Notes: generated from the sequence alone by a model not told the origin. Positions 1 through 13,013 are shown, counted from the stretch's first letter. The stretch is DNA of 64,000 nucleotides from Paramecium pentaurelia (GCA_905183005.1 CAJJDO010000110.1:210094-274093); one strand, 5' to 3'. Made by a program: numbers and translations.

Positions 1-357
1 AATAATATGATTCTCCACTCCCAATACTACAGGCTTTTCTTAAGCAACAAACCAACATAATCTTAGATAAGCTGCACCAGTCAATGCAAACTCAACATCT
101 ACCTTCCAATCACCTGAAGAATCAAGAGTAAACCCTTTTACTTCATGATTTTGTTAAATCTATTTCAAAGTTAAATTATCCATCTCATGTACACGCTTAT
201 ATCCTTTTTGCATGATCATGTATGGATGATAACCTTATTTGCGATTGCGAACAAAGATTCTAACTATCTAATGTTGGTGTACATAGATGGCCTTATCATG
301 ACTGCCTTCAATTTCTCCCTTTTAATTTAGTTCTAAGAAGAATCTATCCTATTGCAT
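1..357 (-). CDS. Partial protein, 5' part only; weakly like a glycogen-debranching-enzyme N-terminus
   Basis: The reading frame opens at ATG 357-355 on the minus strand (MQQDRFFLELNQKGEIEG) and runs without TGA to the window edge, so only about 119 N-terminal residues are visible. It reads as a soluble beta-rich domain, with LDSSGDWKVDVEF and TGAAYLRLCWFV. The order of a strand-rich start, a SGDW/VEF stretch and a hydrophobic strand followed by a Val/Ile-rich end loosely resembles the N-terminal domain of eukaryotic glycogen debranching enzymes. No catalytic residue is in view and the similarity is from memory only. It lies about 50 bp downstream of the kinase stop on the same strand and is read as a separate gene because a TGA ends the kinase first. 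Confidence 0.6.
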
Positions 358-406
358 AAATATATTTTTTCTTTAATCGAATCTAGATGAATTAACATAT
401 ATAATT

Positions 407-1621
407 TCAACGATTAATACAACCTAAAGAAATTAGAACTCTTCTCAAGAAAGTTTATTCTGGCTACTCAGGTTAAGGTTGATGGAACACAAAATGTTGA
501 GATCTTTATTTCATCTCTTCCCATTCTTTATTGTTTGTTTTCCTTTCTGAAACAACAGTTGGACAAGATTTCAAAGGAGAATAATGACCAAATTCATCCA
601 TCAACATAGAGATGCTTCTGGAATTCAATTGATCATTGTTAGATTATTACTTTTATTTAGATAACATCCATTTATGATTGAGAATACCTTAAATAGAAGG
701 TCTATTAAATGGATTTGGTTGTAGAATCATGGCAATCAATGATTTACAATCCTCACTTACAAATTCCTCATATTTTAACTATTATCCTGATAGAATTGCT
801 ACACATTTTTCTTAATCATTTTTCCCTGTAAAAGGAGGCTTACCTTATACCATCTCATAAAGTAAAACACCTAAACACCAGATATCTAATTTATAATTTG
901 TGCTTTGAGATTTAATCATTTCTGGTGCCATGTATTCTATAGTCCCACAAAAAGCCTTTTTCAGATTATCCATTTCAGTGGACCATCCAAAATCACATAT
1001 CTTTATATTCCCCTTTGAATCCAACAAAAGATTCTCTGGCTATATATATAAACATAACACAAACCTTTATATCCCTATGGATTATCTTCATCTTATGTAA
1101 GTATTCTATTCCTAAACAAGTCTAATAAAGATAATGAAATGCTTCATCCTCAGAAAGTCGACGTTATTTTTTAATCTTTTTAAATAGAGAACCTTCTTCT
1201 GCATACTCCAGAATGAGATAGACATTAGTCTTTTATTTATATGATAATCATACCTTGTCTTCGAAATAACTATCCAATTTAATAATATTAGGATGATGCA
1301 ATTTACGTTAAATTTTTATCTCCCTCTTCAAATTATCGACTGTACAATATTTAAATAGTTCTTCCTTTTTCATCTATTACATTCAACATTCAATAATACT
1401 GCTTTCATTGCAAATAGTTTTCCAGTCTTAATCTCCTTAACTAAAGTCACCCAACCAAAAGAGCCTTATCCCAGCGTTTGTTGCATTGGTTAAAAGTCAC
1501 TACTATAAAAATGTTCAAATACCTATGACTTTTCTTTTGTATTTTACTTGAAGATGCTTTACTACTTGATCCAGGCATATTAGTACTAACCTTATTTAAA
1601 AAACATACCAATTCGGGTCAT
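407..1621 (-). CDS. Aurora-like Ser/Thr protein kinase
   Basis: A complete kinase domain is readable. It has a Gly loop (LGQGSFGWVTLV), the ATP-binding Lys in LFAMKAV, a catalytic loop HRDIKPENLLLD, a magnesium loop DFGWS, an activation segment with CGTIEYMAPEM, and DIWCLGVLLYEM. The DFGWS form and the small N-lobe are typical of Aurora kinases, which act in mitosis and at cilia. A C-terminal tail of about 100 residues follows and ends in SLGCINR. Two introns are clear: 1040-1064 (25 nt, splitting DIK from PEN) and 1230-1253 (24 nt). The start is either ATG 1621 or the in-frame ATG at 1606, and an in-frame TGA lies just upstream. Polo or CaMK-like assignment is less likely. Confidence 0.85.
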
Positions 1622-2105
1622 GTTTTGAAATTGAGGTGTTCAATTTTAGACTCCGACTATCACAATGAGTCTCTGTAAAAGCTTTATTAGAGTTCATTTA
1701 ATATATAAAATATAATTTCAAAACTCAAACAACATCTAAAACATCCACTTATTCAATAGATTAAACATTGTATAATCAGTTTTTCTAATTAAGTCTAAGA
1801 CTTAACACATTTCTCTTATCAACTATTTTACTTTTATATCTCGCTCTTAACGTTTTTTCTAAATCTTCTCACACTAATTGTAATTCTTATCTGAGTTCAT
1901 CACATCTTATTAAAGTGTAATTAATCCACTTTATATAGTGTGATCAATCTCAATGTATGATAAATTAGAACTCATTATGATTTTAATGATGAATTCAAAT
2001 TCCTTTATATGTCATATATGTTTAATTTCATAATTAATCTTGTCTAAATGAAATTTATTTTCTATTTGATATATTTTATAATAAATGTATTTCATTAATA
2101 GAAAT
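1622..2105. other. AT-rich intergenic region
   Basis: This 484-bp stretch separates the minus-strand kinase start from the plus-strand decayed gene. No coding frame with protein-like composition is apparent. It presumably holds the kinase promoter, but no specific element is recognised. Confidence 0.5.
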
Positions 2106-3650
2106 ATGCAATCAAACAACATTAATCAATTCAACTTTACTGGTTTTGATAAAAAACTTAATTTAATTATTCAAAGTAGATAGTATATCTTAAATTTATT
2201 AATTTTACTTGCATCTAAACTATTTTGGAGTATTAATACCAAAACTTATTTTGATTATTTTAATTTATGTAGTAATAATTATAAATATTATTACTTATGT
2301 TATGTTTAAGAATAGTAAATATTAGATATTATTTGTTTAATAAAATATGAGTATTGATGTTTAAATTATTGTCAGCTTATTTTAAGTAAGAAATTAGATT
2401 TCTAAAGATCATATAATTAATGATGAAAAATTAATTTTAGTTGTTTTGCTTAAAAATATATTATTAAATCATTAAATATTCAGTCAGTTGATTTCGAGGT
2501 AATAAATAATTATTATATTTAAATATAGCAAAATTATCAAATTATTTAATTATTGTCAGATTTTGATGAAAATAATCGACTAATTATCTTAGTTTATGGA
2601 GTTCTTTACAGAAAATTCTTTGGTTTCTATGAACCTCCAGTTGATTAAAATGCAAATTATTATTTAGTACTTGCTTAAGGTGATTAAATTTATGGTAATT
2701 GATTAAATTAATCTGGCTTATCCATATTAATTATTTTATATGTTTATTTCATTTGATTTTGAGATTCTAGTGAATCTCTTAAATGTTCTTATGCAGTTCT
2801 TGATTTTCTTGCAACATCATCATTTGGTAGATTGAAACTAATAAATTCATTGACAGGAGTGATAGTCTATTTCGAGGAATTTGTTCTTAGAGCTGTTTCT
2901 TATTGTGATTATTATCCAATTGAACCATATCCAATTAATTGATTGTTATAAATTTTCTTTGTTTAATTTATTTTAGGTAAAAATGCAGTTGAATTAGATT
3001 TTTACATTTATTCACTATTATATTGAGATTGTCTACTATCTAATAATGATTTTTGATAAGATGGATATTCAGGTTAAATGAAATCTTCAGTTTATTTGGT
3101 AGGTATGTGTTTACGAACAGGTTATAAATCAGCCATACTTATATTGAATTCATTATCTGAAATTTTGAGAGGCTAACCAAATTTGATATTTGGATTTCTT
3201 TGAAAGCCAGGTGCAACAGAATTATTCTGAAGTATATTAATTTATTCATTGTTTGTTTTAGGTTAAGGTGGTGAGAATGGTTTAACTGAAGGAACTTTAA
3301 TTAATTTAGGAGGTGAGCTTATTAGAGATAATTTCATACCCAAATTTATGCATGACAGGAGTGATATGATTATTTTATGCAAACTATTTAGTAGATTTAG
3401 CTAGGGTGACTTTTTTCAAAGTTTGAGATGGTCTCTTTTCAACATTTATTTAAGGTTATATATTCTTTTTACCATCTGAACTAAGCTTGAATGCTTATTC
3501 TTTTGGTGATTTGAAGGGCACTCTTTATATTTGTTTTTATTAAAATTTAATGGATTATCCTAATGAGTTTAATTATGGATTAAAAAATTAAGCTGTTTAC
3601 TTCATCTCCTATTATAATCGACTATCATCAAAAGAAGCTTAATCTTGGTG
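2106..3650 (+). pseudogene. Decayed protein-coding gene (several in-frame TGAs and at least one frame change)
   Basis: Protein-like stretches on the plus strand alternate with TGA stops. Examples are LIILVYGVLYRKFFGFYEPP (near 2581), SSFGRLKLINSLTGVIVYF (near 2820), then GLTEGTLINLGGELIRDNF and IPKFMHDRS (near 3280-3360). The protein-like frame then shifts by one, giving NYLVDLARVTFF and later PSELSLNAYSFGDLKGTLY and PNEFNYGLKNQAVYFISYY, ending near 3650. Intron-like segments remain, at about 2499-2528 and 3232-3261. At least 13 TGAs interrupt the first frame, and I found no intron set that removes them. The hydrophobic, Tyr/Phe-rich composition suggests a former membrane protein. I do not recognise the family. 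Noncoding DNA is the alternative. Confidence 0.45.
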
Positions 3651-3876
3651 ATTTATCATTTGTTTTAAATAATTATTTTATTTATTTTATCAATAACAAT
3701 TATTCATATAAGTCCTAATAAGATATATTAGATTTTTATATTAATATGTTTCCATCTCTATGCAGAATGTAATTATTAACAAAAATAATTAATGATAATC
3801 CAAAATTTAATGATAAAATTTAAAGAATATTCAAAAGAGAAGTATAAATGTATTGAATCAAATAATTTAATTTATA

Positions 3877-5458
3877 TCATTCATGATTAGTCACAATCAA
3901 AGAAATTGTTGTTCCTTCTTTAAAATCTTCAGGTAATTCAACTACATAATATGATTTACTTATAGCTTTTAAAGTACACCCAGAACATTTTCTATTAATT
4001 AAAATAAGAATTACGTAAAGTGATAATGAACCTCATCAAAATAGAATTCTCTAGATAAAAAGACTTCTGTTTATTTTCCATTACATTTATCACTAGCTCT
4101 CCAATCCAATTATAAGAAATAAGAATCATCATCTACTCTATTGAAATTGGAACTGCTTGGTACACCACATATCTTAGTTACATAAGGTCTACTAAGAGTC
4201 TTGACTTTATTTGTATATAATTATCCAAATTCATCATAAAAAGATTCTATTTATCCAGGATGTGCTTGAGTTGTGACATCAGCATAATACTTAAATTCCC
4301 AATAAGCCCATGAAGTAAATCTTGATTCCATTAAATCTAATAAGTAATTAAGTTCTTTATTTCCCTCTGGAGTATCAAGAATAGCTCCAAATTCAGTCAT
4401 GAATTTACCAACTCCTAAATTCTTAGCAACACCTTCTTTGGTTGCAAAAAAGAATGAATCCATATAATTACATACTTATTCATTCTTTGGAATACTATAA
4501 TCATCAACATTAAAACAATATATATGATAACTGTAAACTTCTCTATCTCTATATTCTTCACCTCCTGGAGTATCTTTAAATCCAGCACCTATAAGATCAG
4601 TTGTTCCAGGTTCAAAGAAGATGATTTTCTCATTGTCATACTTTCTAATTTATTAATGCACTTTTCTATAGAGTGGTAACAAATTATGATTATTACCATA
4701 ATTAGGAAATAGGAATTCTCTAATACTATGATAAATTGATCCTTGAATTGGTTCATTAATAATTTCATATCCAATAACATTCTTATGATCTTTAAAATAA
4801 TTAGCAACAACACCCCAATACTCAGCAAATGCATCAGCAATTCCTTCTTTATTATCAAAAAGATTTTAGAATGTTTTAGAAGCTTCTGCTGTCAGATAAT
4901 AAAGAACAAACTTTTTCTTTAAACAATCCTCAATTAGAGGAACTCCTTCATCATCAGTATGAATTTTTGAGAATATATAAGGATATGGGAATCTAAATTC
5001 CTTTTATTTAGTTCTAGCAATTGTCCAATCAGGAAATCCATTTCCACAAAAGAATCTATTCAATACATCTTAATGTGAATCTAATAATACTGTAACTCCT
5101 TTAGCCTCACATTTTTTTACTATTTTGTCTATCTCTTCTAAATAAGTGTAATTGTATTATCCTCTAACTGGTTCAACTCCTTCCCATGCAACATGTAATC
5201 TTATAAATGACAATCCCCAAGATACTAAATTATCTAAATCAAAATCAGATAGTGAATCATTGGAATCAAATCCTTCTGATACTGGTGGATAATATGGTGG
5301 CAGTTTGTATACAACATTTACACTATGTATGATTATAAGGTATACCCATGAAATACTCGTCTTAAACCATCTGAATCTACAATGAATTAATCATTTCTAT
5401 TCACCTTAAATGATGATGCTACAAAAACGAGATAGAACAATAATATGCAATATTTCAT
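3877..5458 (-). CDS. Secreted glycoside hydrolase family 5 (endoglycoceramidase/cellulase-like)
   Basis: The protein is about 510 residues. It begins with a signal peptide (MKYCILLFYLVFVASS), then FIVDSDGLRRVFHGVNVVYK, the usual start of the GH5 barrel. LHVAWEGVEP follows strand 3, YEIINEPIQG carries the acid/base Glu, and GKFMTEFGAILDTPEG carries the nucleophile Glu. This layout and length match the endoglycoceramidase-type GH5 enzymes, which cleave the glycan from glycosphingolipids, though a glucanase is also possible. Introns are seen at 5323-5345 (23 nt) and near the 3' end, before KCSGCTLKAI. The TGA stop is at 3879-3877. It likely acts in the secretory path or phagosome. Confidence 0.85.
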
Positions 5459-5570
5459 TTTTTATTTAATTAAAGAAGTATTTATTATATCATATTTCTT
5501 TTTATGTTAAAAAATGCCTTTAAATAGGTTGAGACAGAATAATCAAATTTATTTAATATATTATCTATAA

Positions 5571-7376
5571 TCATGATAAAAATTATTCAAGTACTTAACT
5601 CTACATTAAAAGCATATGCATTAATTCAAATTAATTTTTTTATCCATTTAGCAACTCATATACTTTGCTTTATTTCATATTTTATTGATATCCACTTTTG
5701 GATGATACAGTTCTGTTTACCATCAAATTAGATAATTAACTCTATTATAGATATTCTTGGCCAGAATCATACATGATATTATCTGAATAACTAGATATAG
5801 CATTTAACTTAGCATTCAAAGTATTTTAAGAAACAAACAACTCCTTCTATAATTCTAACATCTCCTTACCTAAGTCTTCCTGTGAAATATTAACTATTCT
5901 TTCAACAATATTTTTGTATTATTTCCCAAAAAATATTGTATCCCCTACTAATTATGTCTAGAAAGAGTAATATAGATTTATACTATGATTGATGATTTTT
6001 CATTTAATTCAATTTTCAATTATTTTATCTCATTATCTTTGGTTTATTAAAGTTGATTACATTATTCTTAATAATATGTGTAGGTTTCATTTTAATATTT
6101 ATCAAATTGAGTCTTAATTTAATCATGAGCAGTCTAGATGATATAAATATTTATAAATTACTTTATATTTTTCAAGATTTTATTTGAGTTTGCTGTTTTC
6201 TAATTCAAAATCATGATATAGATTAAAATATTGTTCTTTTTCTTCCAAATAAAGTTGGTTACTTGATTTTAAAAGTTCATTTGATCTTTTTAATTGTTCT
6301 ATCTATAAAATATAAATAATTTAATAATATACTTCGTCAATTTTGGATTTTAATTAAGATTTGAAGGATTCAATTTAAGCATTTAAATCTGTGATTGAAA
6401 TAATTTATTTTTTATTATTATTTTATAATTTCAAAATTTAGTCATTTAATGATGTAATAAGTTTAGATTTCTATTCTAATTCATCAATTTAATATTTAAT
6501 AATCTTTTATGATCCATTATTTAATTAAGGATTGCTTTTAAATTGATTATTACTTAGATTAATTTCAGTAGCTAATTTATTTTAATGTATTGATGTATTA
6601 TTATTTTTATCTAAATTGCAACTATTAAATCTATGATGAAGAGATGATTTATTTATAGTTTTTAAAGAACTATTATAATTTTATTAAGGTTTAAAGGAAT
6701 TTTAAATTTTAGTTAATTGATTATTAAGGTTATCGATTTAAGTACTAATGTGCTATTTAGATTTTATTTCTTCTATGATTTCATAAACAATAGTTACTAT
6801 ATCCTTTACCATATTTTGAAATTACTAAGTCTAATCTTGTACTTATTCTTTTTTATTATTATTAGATTATTGGTTTAATTCTAAGATCAAAAGATAAATC
6901 ATGAATTTGAGTAGAATAAGATCTGTACATCTATAAAAATCAAAGCAAATTGTAGAATTATCAAGACAAAAGAGTTTCATTTTGGTTATAATAGTTGTAA
7001 AGGTTTGTTAATCATGGTCTTTAGAATATCTAAGTTATTTAAGCTATTTTTCAATATTTGCCAGTGATTTAATAAAGGATTGTTCAATAGGTGTATGAAT
7101 ATGAGAGTATTTTTAAGGTTGTATATCAAGTGGAATTTCATTTTAAGTGAATGAATTATGCTTATCTATTTATCTAACAATACGATCAGTCCATTATTCT
7201 ACATCATATTGTTTGACTTGAAGATAAGGGACTGGTGATGACTTTTGCAGCAATTAGTTGATTTCTTTAGTGGCAATTGGCTTAATTGGAGAATGTGAGT
7301 GTTGGCTAGCTTTCTTTTATGTAGAATACAAATTTTGAAGTTTTTGAAGCAACTAATTGCTAGAAGCTGAGTTCAT
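5571..7376 (-). CDS. Coiled-coil protein of unknown function
   Basis: The frame opens with MNSASSNQLLQKLQNLYSTQ and ends with SQVLEQFLS. The middle is almost all Gln/Lys/Glu/Leu heptad-like coiled coil (for example IEQLKRSNELLKSSNQLYLEE). A 28-nt intron (GT...AG) follows KIDE in the middle of the gene. The N-terminal 100 residues are Ser/Gln-rich, with YLQVKQYDVEQWTDRIVRQ. No catalytic motif or membrane segment is visible. It is divergent from the surface-protein gene, with start codons only 62 bp apart. Such proteins in ciliates are often cytoskeletal or basal-body parts, but nothing here proves that. Confidence 0.75.
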
Positions 7377-7438
7377 TATAATTAACAGATATTTATACTT
7401 GGCTGAATGTAAAAATCTTAAATTATTAATAAATTAAA
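7377..7438. promoter_or_regulatory. 62-bp divergent promoter region
   Basis: The start codons of the minus-strand coiled-coil gene (ATG 7376-7374) and the plus-strand surface-protein gene (ATG 7439-7441) face away from each other across 62 bp of AT-rich DNA. Both transcription starts must lie in or near this space. No named element is recognised. Confidence 0.45.
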
Positions 7439-9706
7439 ATGAGAGTTCTCTTCTGTATTGCATTGCTTTTAGTTGTAAAAGGGGCAATCATAGTCACATG
7501 CCCAAAAAATGGATATGGTTGTGTTACATATGGAGCCAATATAGTTATTTAAACAACCAGAACAAATTCATTGTGCAGAAATGGTATTCTATATTATCAT
7601 CAATAAAGGTTATTATTGGAACAATCAAGCATGTATGCCATGCAAAAATGCTGACTAAGTAGTAGGTGGTTATTACACTTGTAGTGCTTATTATGAAGGA
7701 ACTTCATTGACATGTATTTCAGGTTATACATTGATAAATGGGTAATATAAAAAATGTATATATTAAGTGTATGTGTTCAAATACCTCTTGGTTGTACAGC
7801 TTATGGTTTAAATCAGAATTCAGATGCTTATGTTTGTACAGCATGCACATCTGATTATACACTTAAAGCAGGTGTATGTATCAATAATAGATATTGTTCA
7901 TCATGGGATGATAATGCAGTTTGTACATCCTGTTAAACTGGATACTTTTTAAATTGGGATTTGAAATTTGCAACAATAAGTGCTAATTTAAACAATCAAA
8001 GTGATTGGATTAATACTTGGTAAACATATTATAAATTCCCTGGAGAATCATTTTGTAGTGTATGTTCATAAACAATGGCTAATTGTAAGTCTTGTAATTC
8101 AGCGTAATTATATATATCAATATATTATAGTTATACTTGTTCATAATGTAATGATGGTTATTATTGGTAATAATCAATCAGTAGTACTCAATTAACATCT
8201 TCAAATGCATAATTTGCTGGTTCTTGTGTAAGTTGTCTTACAAGTGGAAATTGTTCTACATGTCAAGGTTCTTCTTGTACTTAATGCAAAACTGGTTATT
8301 ATCCTACTAAAGATACAACTAACACTGTTATATTATCTTGTAATTTATGTCCAAATGGATGTTCAACATGTACTTCATCAACCTTTTGTACTGATTGTTA
8401 TGCTTCATTCTATAAATATACTGATAACTTATGTTATCCTCTCAATAAATGTGCTTCAATCAATACATAATTAACAACTATTCCAACAACACCAAAATGT
8501 TCATCTTGTATAGCTGGATATGCTTTAGATCCAAGTGGAACAGGAATTTGTTATTAATGTGGAAATTGTGATAGTTGCACAATCCCTTCTGGATAATAAA
8601 CAGCTTCTTTATAAACTTCATGTACTACTTGTTGGGATACGTATAAATTTATCAATATATAATCTTAGATATTATGGTATTAAAGATACAAATGGAATAG
8701 TTACTTGTAAACCATGTACACAAGCTTCAGATTCATTCTTGAGATGTTAAGGTCCAGTTGAAAATTCATCCCTTACTGGTGTTGTACCAACTTAATGTTA
8801 AGATGGATACTATTTATATACTCTACCTGCTTCAGGAACTACATAAGCATAAGTAGTTTGTGTACCATCAAATCAAACATAACAATGTGTCACCATTGTA
8901 GCTACTAGTGCCACTCAATATACATGTGCAACTTGTACTATATAAACTAAATTGTATACCAATTCTTAATGTTTGGCTTGTGATGCAGGCTTAACTAATA
9001 CATTACCTTAAGGTTGTACTGCTTGTACTGGATCACCAACTAATTCAATAGCTTGTAGTGCTTGTGCAGTCAATTATTATTTCTCAACTGGTACTACTAC
9101 AACATGTACTGCTTGTGATGTCAATTGTCTTTAATGTGCAGCTGGTCCAACATGTACTAAATGTGCTATAACATATTATGTATCTGGTGGGGGATGTACA
9201 TAATGTGGAGTTGCTAATTGTGCTACTTGTAATGCACAAACACCTAGTTCATGTTAAGTGTGTTTAGATGGATATTTCTTATCTAGTATTAATACAGGTA
9301 CAGCAACAACTTCATATTGTTTGAAATGTCCTTTTGAATGTGCAACATGTTCTGCTCCAGGTTAAGTTTGTAATTCTTGTATATCTGGATATGTACTTTA
9401 AAATGGAGGTTGTGTTACTTTGAGTAGTGCAAATTGTGCAGAAGGATATACTACATCAACTTTGACTAATTAATAATATCCAACTACCTAAAATGGTTGT
9501 GCTATATGCAAATATGGATTTTACAATTTTGAAAAAAGATGTCTATAATCTGTTCAACCATATGCAGGAGTATTATATTTTAAATATTATTTTCTTAGGC
9601 TGTTTATGTTCAAAAGAATATCGGTATTGGTTCAAATCCAGGAGTATCTAATTACGAGACCATCATTTATTCAATATTCTTGGTCCTTATGTTGCTTGGA
9701 TATTGA
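7439..9706 (+). CDS. Cysteine-rich, probably GPI-anchored surface protein (surface-antigen-like)
   Basis: The protein starts with a signal peptide (MRVLFCIALLLVVKGAIIV), followed by some 650 residues dense in Cys pairs and spaced motifs such as CTACTSDYTLKAGVC, CKSCNS, CKTGYYP, CSSCIAGYA and CATCSAPG. It ends in a hydrophobic tail (YETIIYSIFLVLMLLGY), as expected for a GPI-addition signal. This matches the general design of Paramecium surface antigens and related growth-factor-receptor-like Cys-repeat proteins, but it is much shorter than the large immobilisation antigens. Introns of 25, 26 and 29 nt restore the frame, near 7584, 7742 and at 9570-9598. It acts outside the cell membrane. Confidence 0.85.
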
Positions 9707-9721
9707 TTTATTAATATAATT

Positions 9722-12700
9722 ATGGAAGATCAATTAGAACTAACTTCTTAATGGGGTTTCTATGAAATGTGTACTAAAAAGAACAATAAGTTACCATGTC
9801 TAATACCATAGACAATCATCTTCGATAAACTTATGCCAAAGGTTTGGTTATTCAATCCCAAAAATACTCAAGTGGTCATGAAAAAGAATTCTGATAAACT
9901 CTCAAACCTCGAAATTGCAAAAGCTTTGCTTGGTATTAAATTTCCAAAAGACATCAAGATTGATACTCTAAGTCAATTGGTTGACCAAGCAAAGTAATGT
10001 CCTCAATTCAAAGAGGTACTAATTTTTTTTATAATAATGTAGGAATATCCAATAGCATTTTTGTAGATGAAAAGGAATGAGGGAATACCTATGAATAGAT
10101 AAGAGTTATTGCAATTCTTTGTTGAAGGCAAAGATCTCTCGTCTTTGGCATACATGCAATAGTACATTGAAAATCAAAGTAGTAGCTAGATTAATAGTTT
10201 GCAGATGAAGTCTATTATGTTGAATACCATTATGATGTTGATTTCATTCCAATCACTTTCAAGTTTTTCAAGAAAACTCTTACAATCAAAAGAGTGAACA
10301 AAAGTACAACTGCTAAATCCAGCAATCCTTTTTAAACACTCTTGATGCCAGTCCAAAGTAGTGGTTAAATTCCCGTAAGACAATAAGATGTTTAGAAAGT
10401 ACAAACCATGTTCAAATATTGTAATTCTACTCTAAATTAACGCTTTTAAGAAGTATATATGTAATTATCTACTTTTAAAGGAGACAAAAAAGATAGCATT
10501 CTATCTTGAAAAAGTATTTAAAGTAAAAATACGTAAATTCACTCCCAAATTCATTGTTGATTATAGAGATTAGATCTATTTTGCTGGTATAAAATAAATC
10601 ACTATCTAAATTTAAAAAGGAGGTAAATTTAAGTTTCATATTTAGCACCATATCAAAAGGGTTTGAGAGATGAAATTGCTAGTAATGGTTAATTTGATAA
10701 TTTCATGATGGCATGTAAATAATTTAGATTGGATAAAAATGCAAATAATGAATTCAAAAAGTATCCAAATTAAATTGTAGAAGAAGATAAGAAATTGAGC
10801 AAAACTCTATATAAGCATTTAATACTTGAAAGATGTTAAGGAGACTTTTGTAATTATAAATTAATAGAAAAAAACAAGTATTTATATCATTTATATTTTA
10901 AAGAGGACCTTTGTAATTAAGGAAAGGTTTATTGGAAACATATAAGAATGTGTTTAAAGAGTCAAAATAGACAGTTAGTAATATGAGTACTAATTTACCT
11001 TATGAAATTTCATTATAATTAATAGTACGTACAAGAGATGATCATAAAGAAGTCATAGAACTTTTTAAAAAATATAAAATTCATTTAGAAAATTATAATC
11101 CAGAAGAACATCCAGAAATTAAAGATGAATAATAACATCCATTTAGTAAAGAAAATTCAGATGTATAAGCATTAATAAATTTATATAAATCAGTCAAAAT
11201 TTGTAAGAATTGTTTTATAATTTATTCAATGATATAGAGACATTTTGAATCTTAATTAAAAAAAGATATTAAAAATGGAGTCTAATTTATTAATGAAAAA
11301 AAGACTTCTTCATTATAAATAGATGAAGAAGCTGAAAGACGTAGAAAAAGAGAAGAGAATATTCTTAAAAGATAAGAGAAATTATAAATGAAACCATCTA
11401 CATCAACAAAATCTTTTAGAATATTTAGAGCACCTACATAAAAGAGAAATTTTCTTATTACTTCTATACCTGAAAGCAGAGTCTCTAAAACAGCATCACC
11501 TTAAAAATTTAAAGATATTTGCAAATAAATTGAAATTAATAGATTAACTTTGGGTTATTTAAATTATTAAAAATTGGAATAATTCCAAAAACCAAGTTAA
11601 ATGGAATAATCTTAAGAATTTAGAAATGAATCTTATAATTTAATATACCTCCTTGCAGAATAAAAAGCACCTAATGTTAGAAGAATTGATACAAATTAAT
11701 AAGAGAATAAAGAATTATAAGGGAGAGCAGAAGAAATAAAGAAAATGTTAGTCAAAACAAGTAAAAAGGAATAGGAATGTAGAGCTATATAGAAAGAATA
11801 TTATAATGAGAAAATATAGGAAAATGTTTAATAAATCTTACTATCAACTTCATCTCATTATTATTATCATGTTAATTTTGATATCATAAGGAAATTATAT
11901 CAATTCTAATTAAGTACTCCAATGTAAGCATTATCATATGATTTGAAATATGATTAATTAAGATCATTATAAATAGAAGAAGTATGTGAGATGATGAATT
12001 ATCCACCTCCTTGTTTTGATATTACATAATTAGAGTATTTGGTAGTTGATTCTCAGACTGCAGTTCCATATGCTTTATTTGAGAGTAACATAACAAAGAA
12101 GAAAGAAAAGAGTTCTCAATCAGGAATAGATTTAATAATTATACTTCATGATATGTTCGAATCCTTTTTTGAGTATTAATATCAATTATATTTTAGATAT
12201 TATCCAATCATAGTAGATTTGATCAATGAAGCTTAAAATAAGAAGGTACTTCTCTTAAACACTCCTGGATAAGCATATACTTTATTCAATAAGAAGCAAA
12301 CATATACAAATATCTATATAGCAGGCATCTTAGATTAAATACTATATGAATTATTTACCAAGGGTAAAATAGATTTATAAACTGATACATTAAAGATTTT
12401 GGGAGTAGGTTCTGGAGGTTTTCATGCATAAGCATTCAGTAATTAATTATATAAATTTAATTAGTTGTACAATGCTAAAATACTATTCAATTTAGTTAGA
12501 TTGCCTTTGTAAATTCTTATACATCAATTTATCCTCAATTAAGAAGTTTCTTTACTCAATCAATAAAAATTTTTGAATCTTAACCTGCCGATATGCCAGA
12601 ACTTGCTTTTGAATATACTAATACAATAATGAATACTCAGCCTATTTCTGAAGATTTACTTTCTTGTGTTTTACAATAGAATCCAATTAATCAATTAGGT

Positions 12701-13013
12701 AGATAAGTTATTTTAGAAGGTAAATTAAATTAAAATTTTAGGTTTATTGTAAAGTCCTTCATTTATGGAGAGATTCCAAAAACTAATACTTAGTGTTTAA
12801 GTATACCATTCTTTAAAGAATTGTTTGGTCAATATTTCTGAGGCTGATTTATTATAAACATTTTTATAAGATGAGACTTTGGATGTGAATAATGTAGCAT
12901 TATCAAAGAAGATACAAATGAATAAACGTACAGTATAATACATTGAGGGTGGACACTCAGTATTATATGAAAATAAGGATTAATTGGTGTAAATTTTAAA
13001 CAGATTAGCATGA
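9722..13013 (+). CDS. Large protein with an NDR-like (alpha/beta-hydrolase fold) C-terminal region
   Basis: The start is ATG 9722, 15 bp after the surface gene stop. About 1,000 residues are read through introns of 26-28 nt (for example before EYPIAFLQ and NEVYYVEYHYDV). The N-terminal half (IDFIPITFKFFKK region) is unrecognised. The middle is basic coiled coil (EEAERRRKREENILKRQ). The last 350 residues look like an alpha/beta hydrolase of the NDR type, with GIDLIIILHDMF, VLLLNTPGQAYTLF, LKILGVGSGGFHAQAF and a late His in EGGHSVLYE. The elbow reads GVGSGG, like the non-catalytic NDR family, rather than a clear GxSxG, so activity is doubtful. One gene is preferred because a 26-nt intron near 10880 joins both halves in frame. 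Confidence 0.7.

Noticed and set aside
845..1027. 60-codon minus-strand ORF as a separate gene
   Set aside because: It is one exon segment of the Aurora-like kinase. The frame continues through TAA/TAG and introns on both sides.
2106..3860. A continuous frame if TGA is read as Trp, suggesting a third code reassignment
   Set aside because: With TAA/TAG already sense, any frame is open if TGA is also ignored, and the TGA frequency there is about that of random AT-rich DNA. All neighbouring genes clearly stop at TGA.
8001..8750. Several short plus-strand ORFs inside the surface-protein gene
   Set aside because: They are in other frames. The Cys-rich frame is continuous through the region, and they lack consistent composition.
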